Source: Oxytricha trifallax (taxonomy: Eukaryota > Ciliophora > Spirotrichea > Sporadotrichida > Oxytrichidae). Taken from it: a stretch of DNA of 64,000 nucleotides. Positions 12,153 through 23,694 of the stretch are shown in pieces. The notes below the pieces were generated by a model. It did no database searches, was not told where the DNA came from, and was given only the letters and a program-made list of their open reading frames with translations. The position numbers and the translations under genes were made by a program. Each line of letters begins with the position of its first letter. Within the stretch, counting starts at the first letter, position 1. The stretch lies in assembly GCA_000711775.1 (NCBI GenBank), contig ARYC01002092.1, positions 1-64,000 on the forward strand. Direction: 5' to 3'.

Positions 12153-12765
12153 CTTGTTTACAGATCTTAGAAATGATATTCAAATTTAAGTTTAATGATT
12201 TCAATTATATACCTCTGAAAAAACTTACTATTAAATATGGTCATTCTATAGGAGATCAACCTCTAGAAGGATATGGAGAAGGTTTTGAGAACTGGTTCCA
12301 AACTTGAGAGATTGATATCAATTTCTACTATTATAGTTCCATATTTTTTAATTTAAATTGGTACGTACATAATTAGGAGCAACTCCTAAAATGCTAGTAC
12401 TTAATTAGGAGCATTAATTAAAGCTAGTACTTAATTAGGAGCACCCTAATTTTAATCATAAAATCACAAAATACCTCCTAAAGCAGTACGTACTTAATTA
12501 GGTGCACCTCCTAAATCGGTACGTACTATAATCAACTTATTATTGAAAGTAAAAATGGTTACTTCCTCACCCATATGTAGAACTGGATCGTCTCTTAACA
12601 CTCATAATTCTTCTCTTATACTCTAAGTACTTCCCTTGAAACTTGTAGGCTTGCAAAGCTCTCATATAAGCTCTCAGTTATAGAGGCAGTTTTATAATTT
12701 TAAATTCAAATTTAAATATGAGCGCTAACATTTTAAGAAAAACAACAGCACTTCCATAAAACTAA
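12153..12765. promoter_or_regulatory. Divergent intergenic region of TBE copy A
   Basis: The 613 bp between the divergent 22 kD and 57 kD start codons hold no frame that I would call a gene; the 64-codon plus frame at 12113-12307 is the reverse of the 22 kD 5' end. The middle carries a cluster of AATTAGGAGC-type repeats. By position it should contain both promoters. Confidence 0.5.
12360..12527. repeat. Interspersed TACTTAATTAGGAGC repeats in TBE copy A
   Basis: Four direct copies of a core like GTAC(T/A)TAATTAGG(A/T)GC, several inverted CTCCTAA pieces, and flanking GGTACGTAC at both edges, giving a near-symmetrical block. Conserved at 58315-58482 in copy B. It lies between two divergent genes and is a candidate for protein binding (shared promoter or transposase subterminal sites); that role is inferred. 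Confidence 0.75.
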
Positions 12766-14165
12766 ATGAGACTTACCTTTGGCAGCAATAAAAAGTGTGA
12801 TAGCTGCGAGATGAACTCTCATAAAGAACTACCAGAGCTATCACTTGAGGTCTCTGTTATTAAAATAGAAATTAATAATAGAAAATAAATGGCAAACAAG
12901 TGTGTGGGAGACAGAGAGGAGGAGAAAGTATTAATGAAATTCCTATACAAACTGAAGAAATAGAAATATACTTTTTTGAGCTGTGTGAGAGAGATTTTGC
13001 TCATAAATCTAGCTGGTACATGCATATGAAGGTTCATAAGGAAGCTAAGCCTACTGTATACTTAAAGCATGACAAAGTTGATGGAAAGTATGATTGCTTT
13101 GAGTGCCATAAGCAGTACTCTCACACAAGAGACTTAAAGAAGCATCTTTTAAAAGCCCACAAGAAAGAGATAGAAGTTGAAGATTAAGACACTCAACTGA
13201 AGTTGCTCAACAAAAGAAAAGCAAGGGAACCTCTTTAAGCTGCTGAGCTTTAACAAGCAAGCGAATCAGAGTATGTGAGGATTGCACGCAACCTCTTAGC
13301 ATCAGAGGTCACTAAAATCATGATTAAGATATAATACAAGAAAATTCCAGTACTAGCATAGATTGATTTAGATACTTCTCTCTAAAGCTACCTAATTCTG
13401 GAGGACTCCTATGACAAGAAAGTTATTAAGGATCATCAGTATGCTTACAAGGTATATCCTTTCAACTATCTCCTTAGTGATGATAAATATTAAATGGAGT
13501 TTACTAATGAGTATTAAGTACTCACTCAGGCCAAGTTTAAAGAATGCAAATACTTAATAAAGCTAGATGCTGTTCTCCTAGCCAAAGATCATGTGGCTTT
13601 CAGACTACCACTCTTTGAGATGACACTCAGAGATTTCATAACTGATCAAAGAAATCATAGATAGCTTGCATTAATATCAACCTAAGCTATACAAGGTATC
13701 AAAGAGCTTCATAAGTTAGGCTTTGTTCACAGAGATCTCAAGCCTGAGAATATAATGTTGAACTTTTCACCAGTAACAGTAACAATTATTGATTTCAACA
13801 GAGCCTTAAGAGTGGAAGTATCAAGACTTGGAAGTGTAATGGGAACTCCAGGTTATTATCCAGAAAGAGAAGACTGGAGAGATGGAGACTTACAGTGGGA
13901 TGTATGGGCTTTAGCAGCAATAATAATAGAGTGCGATATGCCTCGCAACGATTACTACTCTACAAGGTGCGAGAAGGATGCAAGGCAAAGAATAAAGCAA
14001 TTTATTGAAAAAACAAGAGTGTCTCAATCAATGAAGCAAATGGCAGAGTCAATAATAATAAAACCAAACTCAAGATCAGACATATCAATAGAGTAGATAG
14101 AGTTGTGGTTAAGTAAGATAAACTTCAGACCACTCCCACATGATCCAAAAGTGCATTTTGAGTGA
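12766..14165 (+). pseudogene. TBE 57 kD zinc-finger/kinase-like protein, frameshifted (copy A)
   Basis: Starts MRLTFGSNKKCDSCEMN; two C2H2 zinc fingers follow (about 12965-13175), then a kinase-like region with HRDLKPEN at about 13731-13754, IIDFNR instead of a DFG loop, and GTPGYYPERE. It ends at TGA 14163-14165. One base is lost near 12928 relative to copy B, so the finger-kinase part is out of frame with the start. Finger 1 has also lost its first Cys (Phe in its place, FFELC versus FCELC). An intact form would be 466 residues. Role in the TBE life cycle unknown; the DFN motif suggests altered or absent kinase activity. Confidence 0.85.
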
Positions 14166-14206
14166 TTAAATTAAATACATTTACTATAAATTTCACATTA
14201 AAACCT

Positions 14207-14284
14207 ATTAATAACCCCAACCCCTAACAAATTCCCTACAAATCAAAGCACTTATAAACCTCATTAAGGGGTTTTGGGGTTTTG
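14207..14284 (-). repeat. TBE copy A right 78-bp terminal inverted repeat
   Basis: Inverse of 10208-10285 without a mismatch that I can see, ending in two G4T4 units. Confidence 0.95.
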
Positions 14285-14287
14285 ATT

Positions 14288-17200
14288 GTAACGGCCTTCA
14301 TCTAGATATGTTTACATCATGTTTAATGTTCCATTTTTATATTCAATCATTTGTTATAAAGAAAAATATATATTACTAATATTATTTAAAAAATCTAAAC
14401 TCTAATTAATCATTTACTCTAAATTGAAGTATTTCTTTAAAATCTCTCTCGAATTTCCAGTTTCATCCCCTTGTAAAATGAATGAAAGAATTTCTAGAAT
14501 TATGATGCCTGTTTCAAATGTATTTTAATCTTGTCTCTCATTTCTAAAATATATTTATTATTAAGTTAAATTACAATTTTCTTAGGGATAAGTTAGATTC
14601 TAAAGAACTAAAGACAGCCTTTTTCACATATGGTATATCATGATATGGTATTATGTTACTATAAATTCCTAAAATCACTGAAATGTTTTATAATTCATGA
14701 CCAATTCTTTAGTTTAGAAGGCTTACAAAGTTTTCTAAATTTCTCGCAAGTTTAATTTTCTTGTTATTGTTTAGAATTTACTTCAAAAAATTTAACTCGC
14801 CTATTTATTCTATGCCTTATAACTTGTGAAAGACTAGGAACTCCTTATATTTCCACATTAAACTATAAAAAAATAAGAATTTTAATTAAAAATACCTTTA
14901 GTTTTTACTATTATGCCTTGTAAATCCTTCTAAAATTTAAAAGCAGTACTTAAAAACTTTTTGGATAACTTTATAGTTATTGATTTTATTATCATTAAGC
15001 TCTTGTGAGTAGTCCCAATTTGTCTTAATGCTATTTAGTTTCTTTTAAATTTCTTAGAATACTTTTTTATTGTGTTGAATGAAATTAAGAATTATGTCAT
15101 ATCCTTTTAAGCATCTGAATATATTTTGATACACTTTAAGAACTTTTCTCTTTTTTGATGAATTAACACTTTTGAAGTCATTTTTATCATTTTTATCAAT
15201 TTCTTACTCAAACATAAATAGGTTTTTGAATTTTTTAAGGTTTTAGAGCAATTCTATTATTTCATTTTCAGGTATTGGTTATTCTATAAATGGCCAAATA
15301 CTCGATTTTTATAAGGAGTGCGCTAGTTAATTGATTTAGAATTAAATTGCCTATTTTATATCGTAAGTCTTTTAATCAGTAATAAGGAAGGATTTTCCAA
15401 CATTTCTGAAAAATTCAGAGTTCTCACTGTTGTATCTGGATATCAAGCTAAGAGTCATTTAAGTAATGTAGGAATATATTAAAATTTAAATTTAAAATCG
15501 TCTTAATTATTGTTGAAAATATCAATCATTAAGTCGTTGAATGACTTGAATTAAAAAAGTATAATATGTATAATTTCTCCTCATGATGAATTTTCTAAGA
15601 TTCTTAATCAACTAAAAATCTATCACTTTATATAATACTTCTTGAGCTTTATTAAATATTTAGTCTTTTTATATTTCTTTAATTGAAACCTTCAAAAAGT
15701 TCCTTAATTTAAGAAACGTTATTTCCAAAATTTAAAGGGGTAATTTTAAGAGAAAATCCATGGATAAATATTAAATTTATTTAAAAAATTTAATATATAA
15801 TTTAAAATACAATTTACAAATGCTGCCTTAAAGTTTTCATTGTAATTTTCGTTGATACCTTCATAAGGTATTACTCTTTTTATTCTTTGATTCAATATAA
15901 TCATAATACTAAATATTTATAAGCCTAAAATATTCTTACTTTTCTATTGAATTCAAGTTTAAACTTGGATTAGAGGCTCCTTCTTTAACGAAGAATGCCA
16001 AGAAATTTTAAATATACTAATATTGCTTCATGTCTAGGAAAAGATGAAGTATCTCAATAATTTAAGTTAGAATTGCATCCTATTAAATATATAGCTTTGA
16101 TTAAATCTTACATCTATTTTTAAATTCTTCTAAATACGTTTCTCAGAGTGAAATTTCTATTGAATTGTTTTTCTCATACTTTGATTTTATTTCGAATCTT
16201 GAGCCTAGTAATCCTTATGAATTCTCCAATTCTTTTTATTAAACAATTAATACTTCAACTCAAGTGTAGATCTATCAACTGGATTACTGGGACTTAAATT
16301 TTGTTCATCAAGTATGCCATTTTCACATGAAAATCCAGCTTAAGTTTGTGAAAGTATGATATACTTTTATAAGTCAGTTTGCTAGCTTTCTTATTATTTT
16401 TTATCGCGAAGAATATGGAGGAGTGTGAACATATAATCTGCAAGCATTAATGTATTAAGTGAAGATAAAATATAAAATAGAAGTTTCTGTCGCACTTAAA
16501 TTGCACAATCCATACTTAAGGAGGTTTTAACAAAGATTTAGGATTTGCACTTCAAATTGAGTTATAACAAAATTTTATATTAAAAATATAATATGTAATA
16601 GCAATATTTCTGTTAAGGTTTTTACTTAGGGCAGGACTTGGTTCAAAAATTCAAAGATTTAATGAAATCTTCCATCTAGATTAGATGTCTAGTTGGACTC
16701 ATTATAAAATAAATATTTATTTAAGTTAGGAAGAGTACTTAGATTTCCATTGATATATGTAAATATTCTTGAATATTGTATCTATTATTGAGGGTCATTG
16801 TCGATTCAAATTATTTAATTAAAATAAGATGTACAGGACAATTAGTAATTTCAAAAATTTAGCTCTAACTAGAAATGAAATAAAAAGATTTATAGTAAAC
16901 TTACATTTATAAAACCAGCATCTTTAGTATAATAATTACTTTTTATTTGAACTTCTAGGTGATTATATCAACCCTTAAAAATATTTGCTTTATGAAATTT
17001 ATTTAGGAACTTTTTAAAAAATAAATTGCGATCTAAAGTAAATAAATTATTTAATCATCCAATACAAGTTCTAAAATTTTAAAATAAAAACCTTCTTTTA
17101 AATTCTTTAATTTACTTTTAAATTATATAAAATTTAATTTTTTAAATCCTTTTCATAAATAATAATTAATTAAATATTTTGAGTTTAATTGCTTTGAAAT

Positions 17201-20200
17201 ATCTTCATTTTTTACTGTATTTAAGAGTTAATCAAATTAAAACTTTCTTCATAAATTTTCTGTATTTTCTTTGTTTCTACCTTAACATATTTAGAGTACC
17301 TCAAATATCAAATAAACTCATATATTTTTTATCTAGAAGTAAATTAATTATTAAATAATTGAATCTTAATGTATATATTTTATTATCATAAAATAAACAT
17401 AAGCTTTGATTTCTTTTGTTAATAAAATATTATCCTTTCTAGTAATAACTAAAATAAATTCTTAAATTATTTGATTTAATAATGATTAGATTATTTTCTA
17501 GTATCGAATGATCCTCATTTATATTTAAAAAAGAATAAAGGGGTTATAGTTAAAAGTTGTATATCTTAACATTATCTCTATTTATTATTTGATTTATTGT
17601 TTATTTAGTATTATGATTATTATGTAATAAGTAAGAAAAAAATACTTTTTTAAAAAATAAAGCCATTCAAATTAATTTAAACTCTATGTTTGCAAAACAT
17701 AACCATCAAATTATTATTTTTAATTTATTGTATAGAAAAATCCCTATTTTATTATTTTTTTATCTTAAGATGAGATTTATAAGGAGATCTTCTTTTGAAT
17801 ACTCCAAATAATTACTACCCCCATATTTCAGCCATTAAATCCATTTATTCCAATACTATTTCTTTTATTTTTCCATGCTTCTGTATAAATCTGTAGAAAT
17901 TAGGTAAGTTGCATAATACTTCTAAATATTTTATTTTTACTTACTCATAATTTTCGTCATTAAAATCTTATAATTCAAAGGATGTCTATGTTGTAGAATC
18001 ATAAATATTATAACCTTTAGCTGTTTCTTAAATTTCCAAAACTTTTCCCTTCCCTTCATACTCATTAAATAGCCTCTTATAAATGTAGTTTTATATTAAT
18101 GGTAAGGGATAGCCTTATTATGTACAAATCTTTCTCATTAAATAAAGGTATCTTCGCTTTCTAAATTTAGGGTCAAGACTCTAAATGAAAAAATCAAGAA
18201 GTGGGACGTATTTTTGGAATTAATAAATTTTTATTTTTTCGTTTATCGCATGAATTTCTTTTCTTCCAAATTAACTTAGATCCTCTCTTAATATTTCAAT
18301 TAAGATTTTAGGAGCACTTTAAATGAAAACGAACTTTTGTAAGATTTCAATCTTCTGAATTTCAAAATATAAACATTGTAAAATTGATTCGTGCTTAAGC
18401 GATTTCTAATCGTAAACTATTGCGTAAATACACTAGAAAATTATGTCCAAATGATTCTCCATATCTGTTGTTTCATTATTGTTCTTAATTTTAAAATTGA
18501 AAAACTGACATACTTGAGACTCCCATAATTTTAATTCTTGCCTACTCTATATAGTTATTAAAGGCTTTTTTAATTTTGGATCTATAATCAAATCTAAGTA
18601 TTTAAACAGAAAGTCTAGAACTCCAATCCTTTTTAAAAGTTTCTATCTATATGCAATAAATTTATTTTTATCTTGTTTAGGTAGAGTCAACCCTTCTTGT
18701 TTATTGGTACAATATTTAATGAGAGAAATTAAATAATTAGCTGTTGCTAACACATTTAAGGAATCTTAATTTTTGAATAAGGTTTATGTTTATCTTGCTT
18801 TTTTCACTTTAGTTAAAATACTACTTAGATGTTGCATAGTAGAGAGGGATATGGGTTGCCTAAAAAAATAAATATTTTGAAAGGAAATTTTGTTTAAGGA
18901 GCCTTCTATTCTAAAAATGGATCATTTTCAAATTCATAATGTTTTTATTCAGTTTAAGAAAATATAATAGACTATTAAATAAAAAATTTATTTTTTAAAA
19001 TTTAATTTATAAATTCTTTTTTACATAACTAATTGTAATATAACTAGAAGTTTTTAGTATGTTGAAAATACATTTAACTGAAATTTTTTTTATTTTTTAT
19101 AGATGATTAAATTTAGAAAATATAATATTAAGAACTTGAGCCCCTATAGTATCTGCGCAAAAGTTTATTTCCAAGAATTCTTAATCACTGGGAAAAATAA
19201 ATTTGAATGTATCAAGTTTATTTAACTCACATAAATTTCCTAGGGATACTATTTTTCTTTGGTTATCTTATTCATCTGAGACCGCATTTAAATTCTAAAA
19301 TTTTAAGTCAATTATTTCAAAATAAGGTTAAGTGATTTATGATTAAGAGGAATTAATCTTTTTATTTTTTGATTATTGCTTTCTTTAAACTTCAATATAG
19401 AAATTTTTTTAAAAAATTGTTGAATTTAGCAATAATCATATTTAAAAAATAGAAAATGTCGAATAAGTTAATTCATTTCTCTTGATATTAAGCTCTTAAT
19501 TCTAAAATTCAAGTAATAGAGCTATTAATTTTAAAATCTTCTAAGAAAGATTAAAAAGAGTAATGTTTTATATAATTTATTATTTGAAAAATAATAAATT
19601 ATATAAACTTAAAGATTCTCTAATTTGCTGTTGACTCAATAAAATTAAAAATGCAGTTTCTAAAAATAAATGAATAAATAACGTTTGATTATTTAAAAGC
19701 ATAAAAATATTGAAAAAGAGACCCAATAATTATTATTAACAAATACATAAAGAGGAAAATTTGAGATTTTATAATTATCATTAAATGAAGAAATTAGAAT
19801 TTTTAAATTTGGGAAATTATTTCTCATTAACTTTAATTTCTAAACTTTATAAAATAAAATTATTGCTTCCCTTCGTGCTGCTTATGTTCCTAAGATAATA
19901 TGGTGTTTTGTAATCGTCAATATTTAATGGGCAAGTTCTCAATTTGAATATTAGATTCTTGTCTGCATCTTAAATACTGTCTATTTTCATGTTTATAGGG
20001 ATTACTTCAAAATCTGAGTCAATCGTACAATCTTTTGACAAACTTAGCAGAGGTATCTTATTCTTCATTTCACAAATAAGGTACAGTCCATTTAGAAGAT
20101 AAATTTATATTTCTAAAAAATTAATTAATTAAAGATTTTTGAGTTTCATACGCATTTCAAACTCTTCATTTAATTCTACAACCCAAAAGCCTGATAGTTC

Positions 20201-22343
20201 TATATTTTTTATTTCATCATATTTTTCTAATTCAACATAAAAATTTACAGAAAGGTAAAAAAAACACTTGAAAAATCACAAATAATTTAAGAAAAAATTT
20301 ATATTTTTTTTATCATTTAAAATTAATGTATTCTAAGAGAAAATTAATATTTATTTGTTGTTTTAGAGAGAAAAAATTATTGATTTATTTTATACAATAA
20401 TTAAGGGAAATGTAAAATATTGATTTATAACTTTTCCCTTTATATCCATCCTCCCTTTTAAATTTGAATTCGAAGTCTTTTTGTAGTCCTCTTATTTTTC
20501 AGGGTCTAATTCTTTGATGCTTTTCAAATTTAAGTAAAAGTTTTCATTTGCTAGAGTTAATATAACATTGTTAGAATTTCTCAACGTCTTTTATTCCTCA
20601 AAGCTATCTGATTCCCTAACTGTAGAAAATCTGATTGCAGTTTTATAAGCTTCTGATAAAATGAAACTTCCATTTATCTAATGATCATATAAGTAGTAGT
20701 CTTTGTTTTCTTAATCAGTATACATTATGTAAAAATAATGGCCATTTGATATAATTCCCGAGCCTTCTGATTGAAAATTGCATGTTGGAATCAGCTTAAA
20801 GTGTGTGCTTTCACTAACATTAGATGAGTTATAATATATTAATTTAATGAGAGTGTCAAAGCCTTAATGTCAAAGTCAAGAAAATTAATAGGGTCGTATA
20901 ATTTGTTCACTTATTGCTAAGTAAAAGAATCAGCATTCAGAAATCTCTTAGAATCCTCGTGAACAATTTGCACATTAATCCAGTATTTTGCATCAGTTTA
21001 AATTATTATAAAACAAATTCAGTTCCCATTAATTGAGATTAGTTAATCTTATTTTGCTCTGCTTCAGACATTAGTAAATCATACTCTCTCTATATATTAT
21101 TCAATGGTAGTTTATCTTGAATTAAGAGTTATTTAATCCTTTAATGTGAGGCATATTAAGATTGGGGTATAATTCTAAAATGGCATCTACTATCAAGCTC
21201 TTCATTTTCAAATTAAATTTTAGTTAGCTTATGTGAAATTGACTTTTTAGAGAGAAGTTTGTAGCTTTTTTCTTGATCATCAATTGAAAAGCACACGATA
21301 CTACCATAGAGGAGATTTTCACATCCCATCAGGCTTAACTAGATCTTTTCCATTTCAATTTAGTTCTGCATAAAATTTTTGTTATAGAAGTTTCCAAATT
21401 CCCTGAATGGTATTCCAGAATCCACACGGTTTTTTGACAATACAGCTTCACTTTAAATTTTAGATTCTATTAATAGATTTGAAGTATGCGATAATTTATT
21501 TTCTATAATTTAATTTAAGGCTGTCTACTTTTTCTCATAGTTACTAATCATGAAGTTCTTAGGCTGACTGAATAAAATAAAAATTGTTAGGTTTCACTTC
21601 CCATTTTTATAATAGACTACTTATCTAGCTTGTTCATGTTAGCTTTTGAGATATTTCTAAAATCCTCATCTCATGCTGTTCTTGCCCCACCATTCAAGCC
21701 ATAATTTAATTTAAAATCAACTATTATAGAATTTAAATATATAAGCCAGATATTTAAGATTTAGCATCTTTTAGATTCTACCCTCTCTACTCAATTTTCT
21801 TTTTAACAGGATAAAACCCTTAAAATTTAGTGTCCAAGTTTTCTTCTACTTCCTCTTCGATAATATCAAGTTGATTTTGCAGCTTTTATGCATCTTATTT
21901 TTGCAATGACTTTGCGAATTGATCATAATAACTGTTCTTTACATCCTTTGATTCTTCAAATTTTTTAGCTGAATTACTCTAATCTGTCTCTGACAACTGC
22001 CGAGAGAAATTTGGCTCATAGGAGTCTGAAGGCATTTTATAGGTTTCCGTATGATCAGATTATGGTTTGTTTACTTGTAAGAGCAAGTTGAATTCTTAGT
22101 TAATACTTTCATCTCTTTAAAGAAGCTGATCAAAGCCTACATGCTACTTATTTTATATTAATTTCTTTCCTTAATTAGTTGGCATTGTGCTGCTCTATTT
22201 TTAAACAGGGTCTGCAGGTCCATGCACTAAAATATGTTTGAATCAATAATAAGGTTTAATAGTAAAAAGTGTAAAGAATTACCTGAAAGTTATTTGGGTG
22301 AATCAAAGCTTGATGTATCCGTTCTGCTAAAAGAACTGTTCAT
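14288..22343 (-). CDS. IP3/ryanodine-receptor-like protein (RIH region), 3' part missing
   Basis: Starts at ATG 22343 (MNSSFSRTDTSSFDSPK). A Gln/Ser-rich N-terminus of about 150 residues is followed at 21330-21060 by a block around NLLYGSIVCFSIDDQEKSY, like the N-terminal ligand/MIR-type region of IP3 receptors. A block at 18720-18250 (KFIAYRQKLLKRIGVLDFLF onwards) resembles the RIH domain, and one at 15330-14430 (QNIFRCLKGYD; FQILEGFTRHNSKNQ; IILEILSFILQGDETGNS) resembles the RIH-associated domain. Introns and IESs interrupt throughout. The frame is still open at the TBE boundary (ending YLDEGRYN), and no channel pore region follows. The usual C-terminal membrane channel is either encoded at another locus or absent. 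By family it would be an intracellular Ca2+ release channel; that is inferred from the RIH blocks only. Confidence 0.6.
17030..17740. other. AT-rich insert inside the IP3R-like gene
   Basis: Very AT-rich, no readable block on either strand long enough to support; flanked by coding blocks of the minus-strand gene. Probably IES material; boundaries not determined. Confidence 0.35.
18950..19850. other. AT-rich insert inside the IP3R-like gene
   Basis: Low-complexity stretch with only short coding-like fragments (for example minus strand near 19130-19330). Likely a mix of IES and short coding blocks that I could not resolve. Confidence 0.3.
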
Positions 22344-22882
22344 TTCTATTTTTAAAATATTAAGATTAACTTACAATAAAAAAATTGTCTATGAAACTTA
22401 ATTTTTCATCTATTTATAGAACATTTTAATGTTATCGCATAAAAAGATAAATTTTTGGGATTTAAAACAAATATTTCATCTATTTAAATCATTAAATTAT
22501 AAAAATCTATAAAATGCAAATATATAAAGGTATGTAATGCATTTTAATAATCAAATCCATGATATACGAATATTAAAAACTTATATAAAAATATATCAAA
22601 ATTTGTTTTTGATTGGCAATCTTATATGATTTACATTTTTAATAAATAAGCCATTTTAAATTATAAATAAAATCATATAAAACAAATAATCAAATTAAAT
22701 TAATTACTATTTTCGCAATAACTTTAAATATTTATAACATGTTTTAGATTAGTAATTCTCTATTTTAGAAATTAGAAAAAAAAAGAATTTTTTATTTTAA
22801 AAAATAAACAACTACAATAAACTATTTGATATTTAAACCAAACTTTAACAAATTTAAATAATTTTGACTTATTAATTAAATT
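22344..22882. other. Intergenic AT-rich region
   Basis: Upstream of the IP3R-like start codon on the minus strand and upstream of the GC-rich duplicate on the plus strand. No frame or repeat that I can support; presumably promoter and germline-limited DNA. Confidence 0.4.
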
Positions 22883-23252
22883 TATCCCTCTCCTTCAGCA
22901 AGACAGTGCGAACAGAAGAGCGAGTAAGGCAGATAATTGGGAGTGCAGAGTTCATGAGCATGCAGGACTTGCTGCTGGAGGTAGTTGCGGACCCCTGGAG
23001 TGACATTGGAGACGAGACTCTGCGGTTGCTTTACAACTACAATGAGGGCCAGAAAAGGAACTTCATAATATTGTTTTGCGCTTTCATGGGGATTCTGACA
23101 ACTATTCTCGCAATCTTCATTTTCAGTAAGTCATTCTTAATTCTTAAAAGTTTTAGAAATCTACAAGAGCATGAGGCAGGAGATGCTCTACTCAAATAAG
23201 CTGCTCTACATCATTAATTTTGAAGAGTGGAATGATGATCAGATGTAGAGAA
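22883..23252 (+). pseudogene. Orphan duplicate of the terminal coding block of TmcB-like gene A
   Basis: Nearly identical, in inverted orientation, to 34058-34432. It encodes SFSKTVRTEERVRQIIG onward, then a membrane segment (NFIILFCAFMGILTTILAIF), a 31-bp intron (23126-23156, GTAAG..TTTAG) and KSMRQEMLYSNKLLY. Only three residues differ in the first 85 (S/N, N/K, Q/E) and the intron is kept. It is far more GC-rich than its surroundings. The end differs from gene A: the terminal TGA is lost and the frame runs on into AT-rich sequence. No other parts of the gene lie nearby, so it is a dispersed gene fragment or an extra copy of one macronuclear-destined segment. Whether it is used during development cannot be told from sequence. 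Confidence 0.8.
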
Positions 23253-23694
23253 TTATAATCTATAAAAGATTATTGATAAATTAATCATTAAGTTAGAAAG
23301 CTTAATTAATAAAATAAAAATATTTTAATAAAATTACACAATTTGCCAAAATATATTATTCTTTTTGCAAATATTTGAAGCTCTTTAAAATTAGCTAAAT
23401 TCTATCTTACTGGCTTTTTTTATTACGTTTTAAAGCTTTTTTTGTCGATCAAAATACATTTAACTTATTTAAAGAATTCTCTTAAATAAATTAGTGATAG
23501 CCTCCTAAAAGTTTTTTTTAAATAAATTTATCTATTACGACAGTTATAGGCAAATTAATTTTGTAAAATGATTAATTGTAATAAAATAATTATTTCCACA
23601 AACTGTTCCCAGTTAAATTTTCTTTAATTAATACAAAATTTACTTATCCAGAAATTATTTAAAGAATTATTTTATGCGATTATTAAAAACTAAA
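23253..23694. other. AT-rich spacer
   Basis: Low-complexity sequence between the orphan duplicate and the 3' end of the kinase gene. No feature recognised. Confidence 0.4.

Larger units (their letters stand above)
10208..14284 (+). mobile_element. TBE transposon, full-length copy A
   Basis: 4077 bp, beginning CAAAACCCCAAAACCCC and ending with the inverse, flanked by ATT on both sides (10205-10207 and 14285-14287), which fits the known ANT target of TBEs. It has exact 78-bp inverted ends and three genes in the known TBE order: 42 kD transposase (+), 22 kD protein (-), 57 kD zinc-finger/kinase-like protein (+). The transposase and 57 kD frames are broken by single-base losses; the 22 kD frame is open. 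It lies exactly where two convergent host genes break off. Confidence 0.97.

Noticed and set aside
12819-13037. Minus-strand frame opposite the TBE 57 kD gene
   Set aside because: Antisense shadow of the zinc-finger region.
10205-14287. Idea that TBE copy A, like copy B, interrupts one continuous coding frame
   Set aside because: The collapsed ATT site gives no plausible continuation for either flanking gene; the two genes are on opposite strands.
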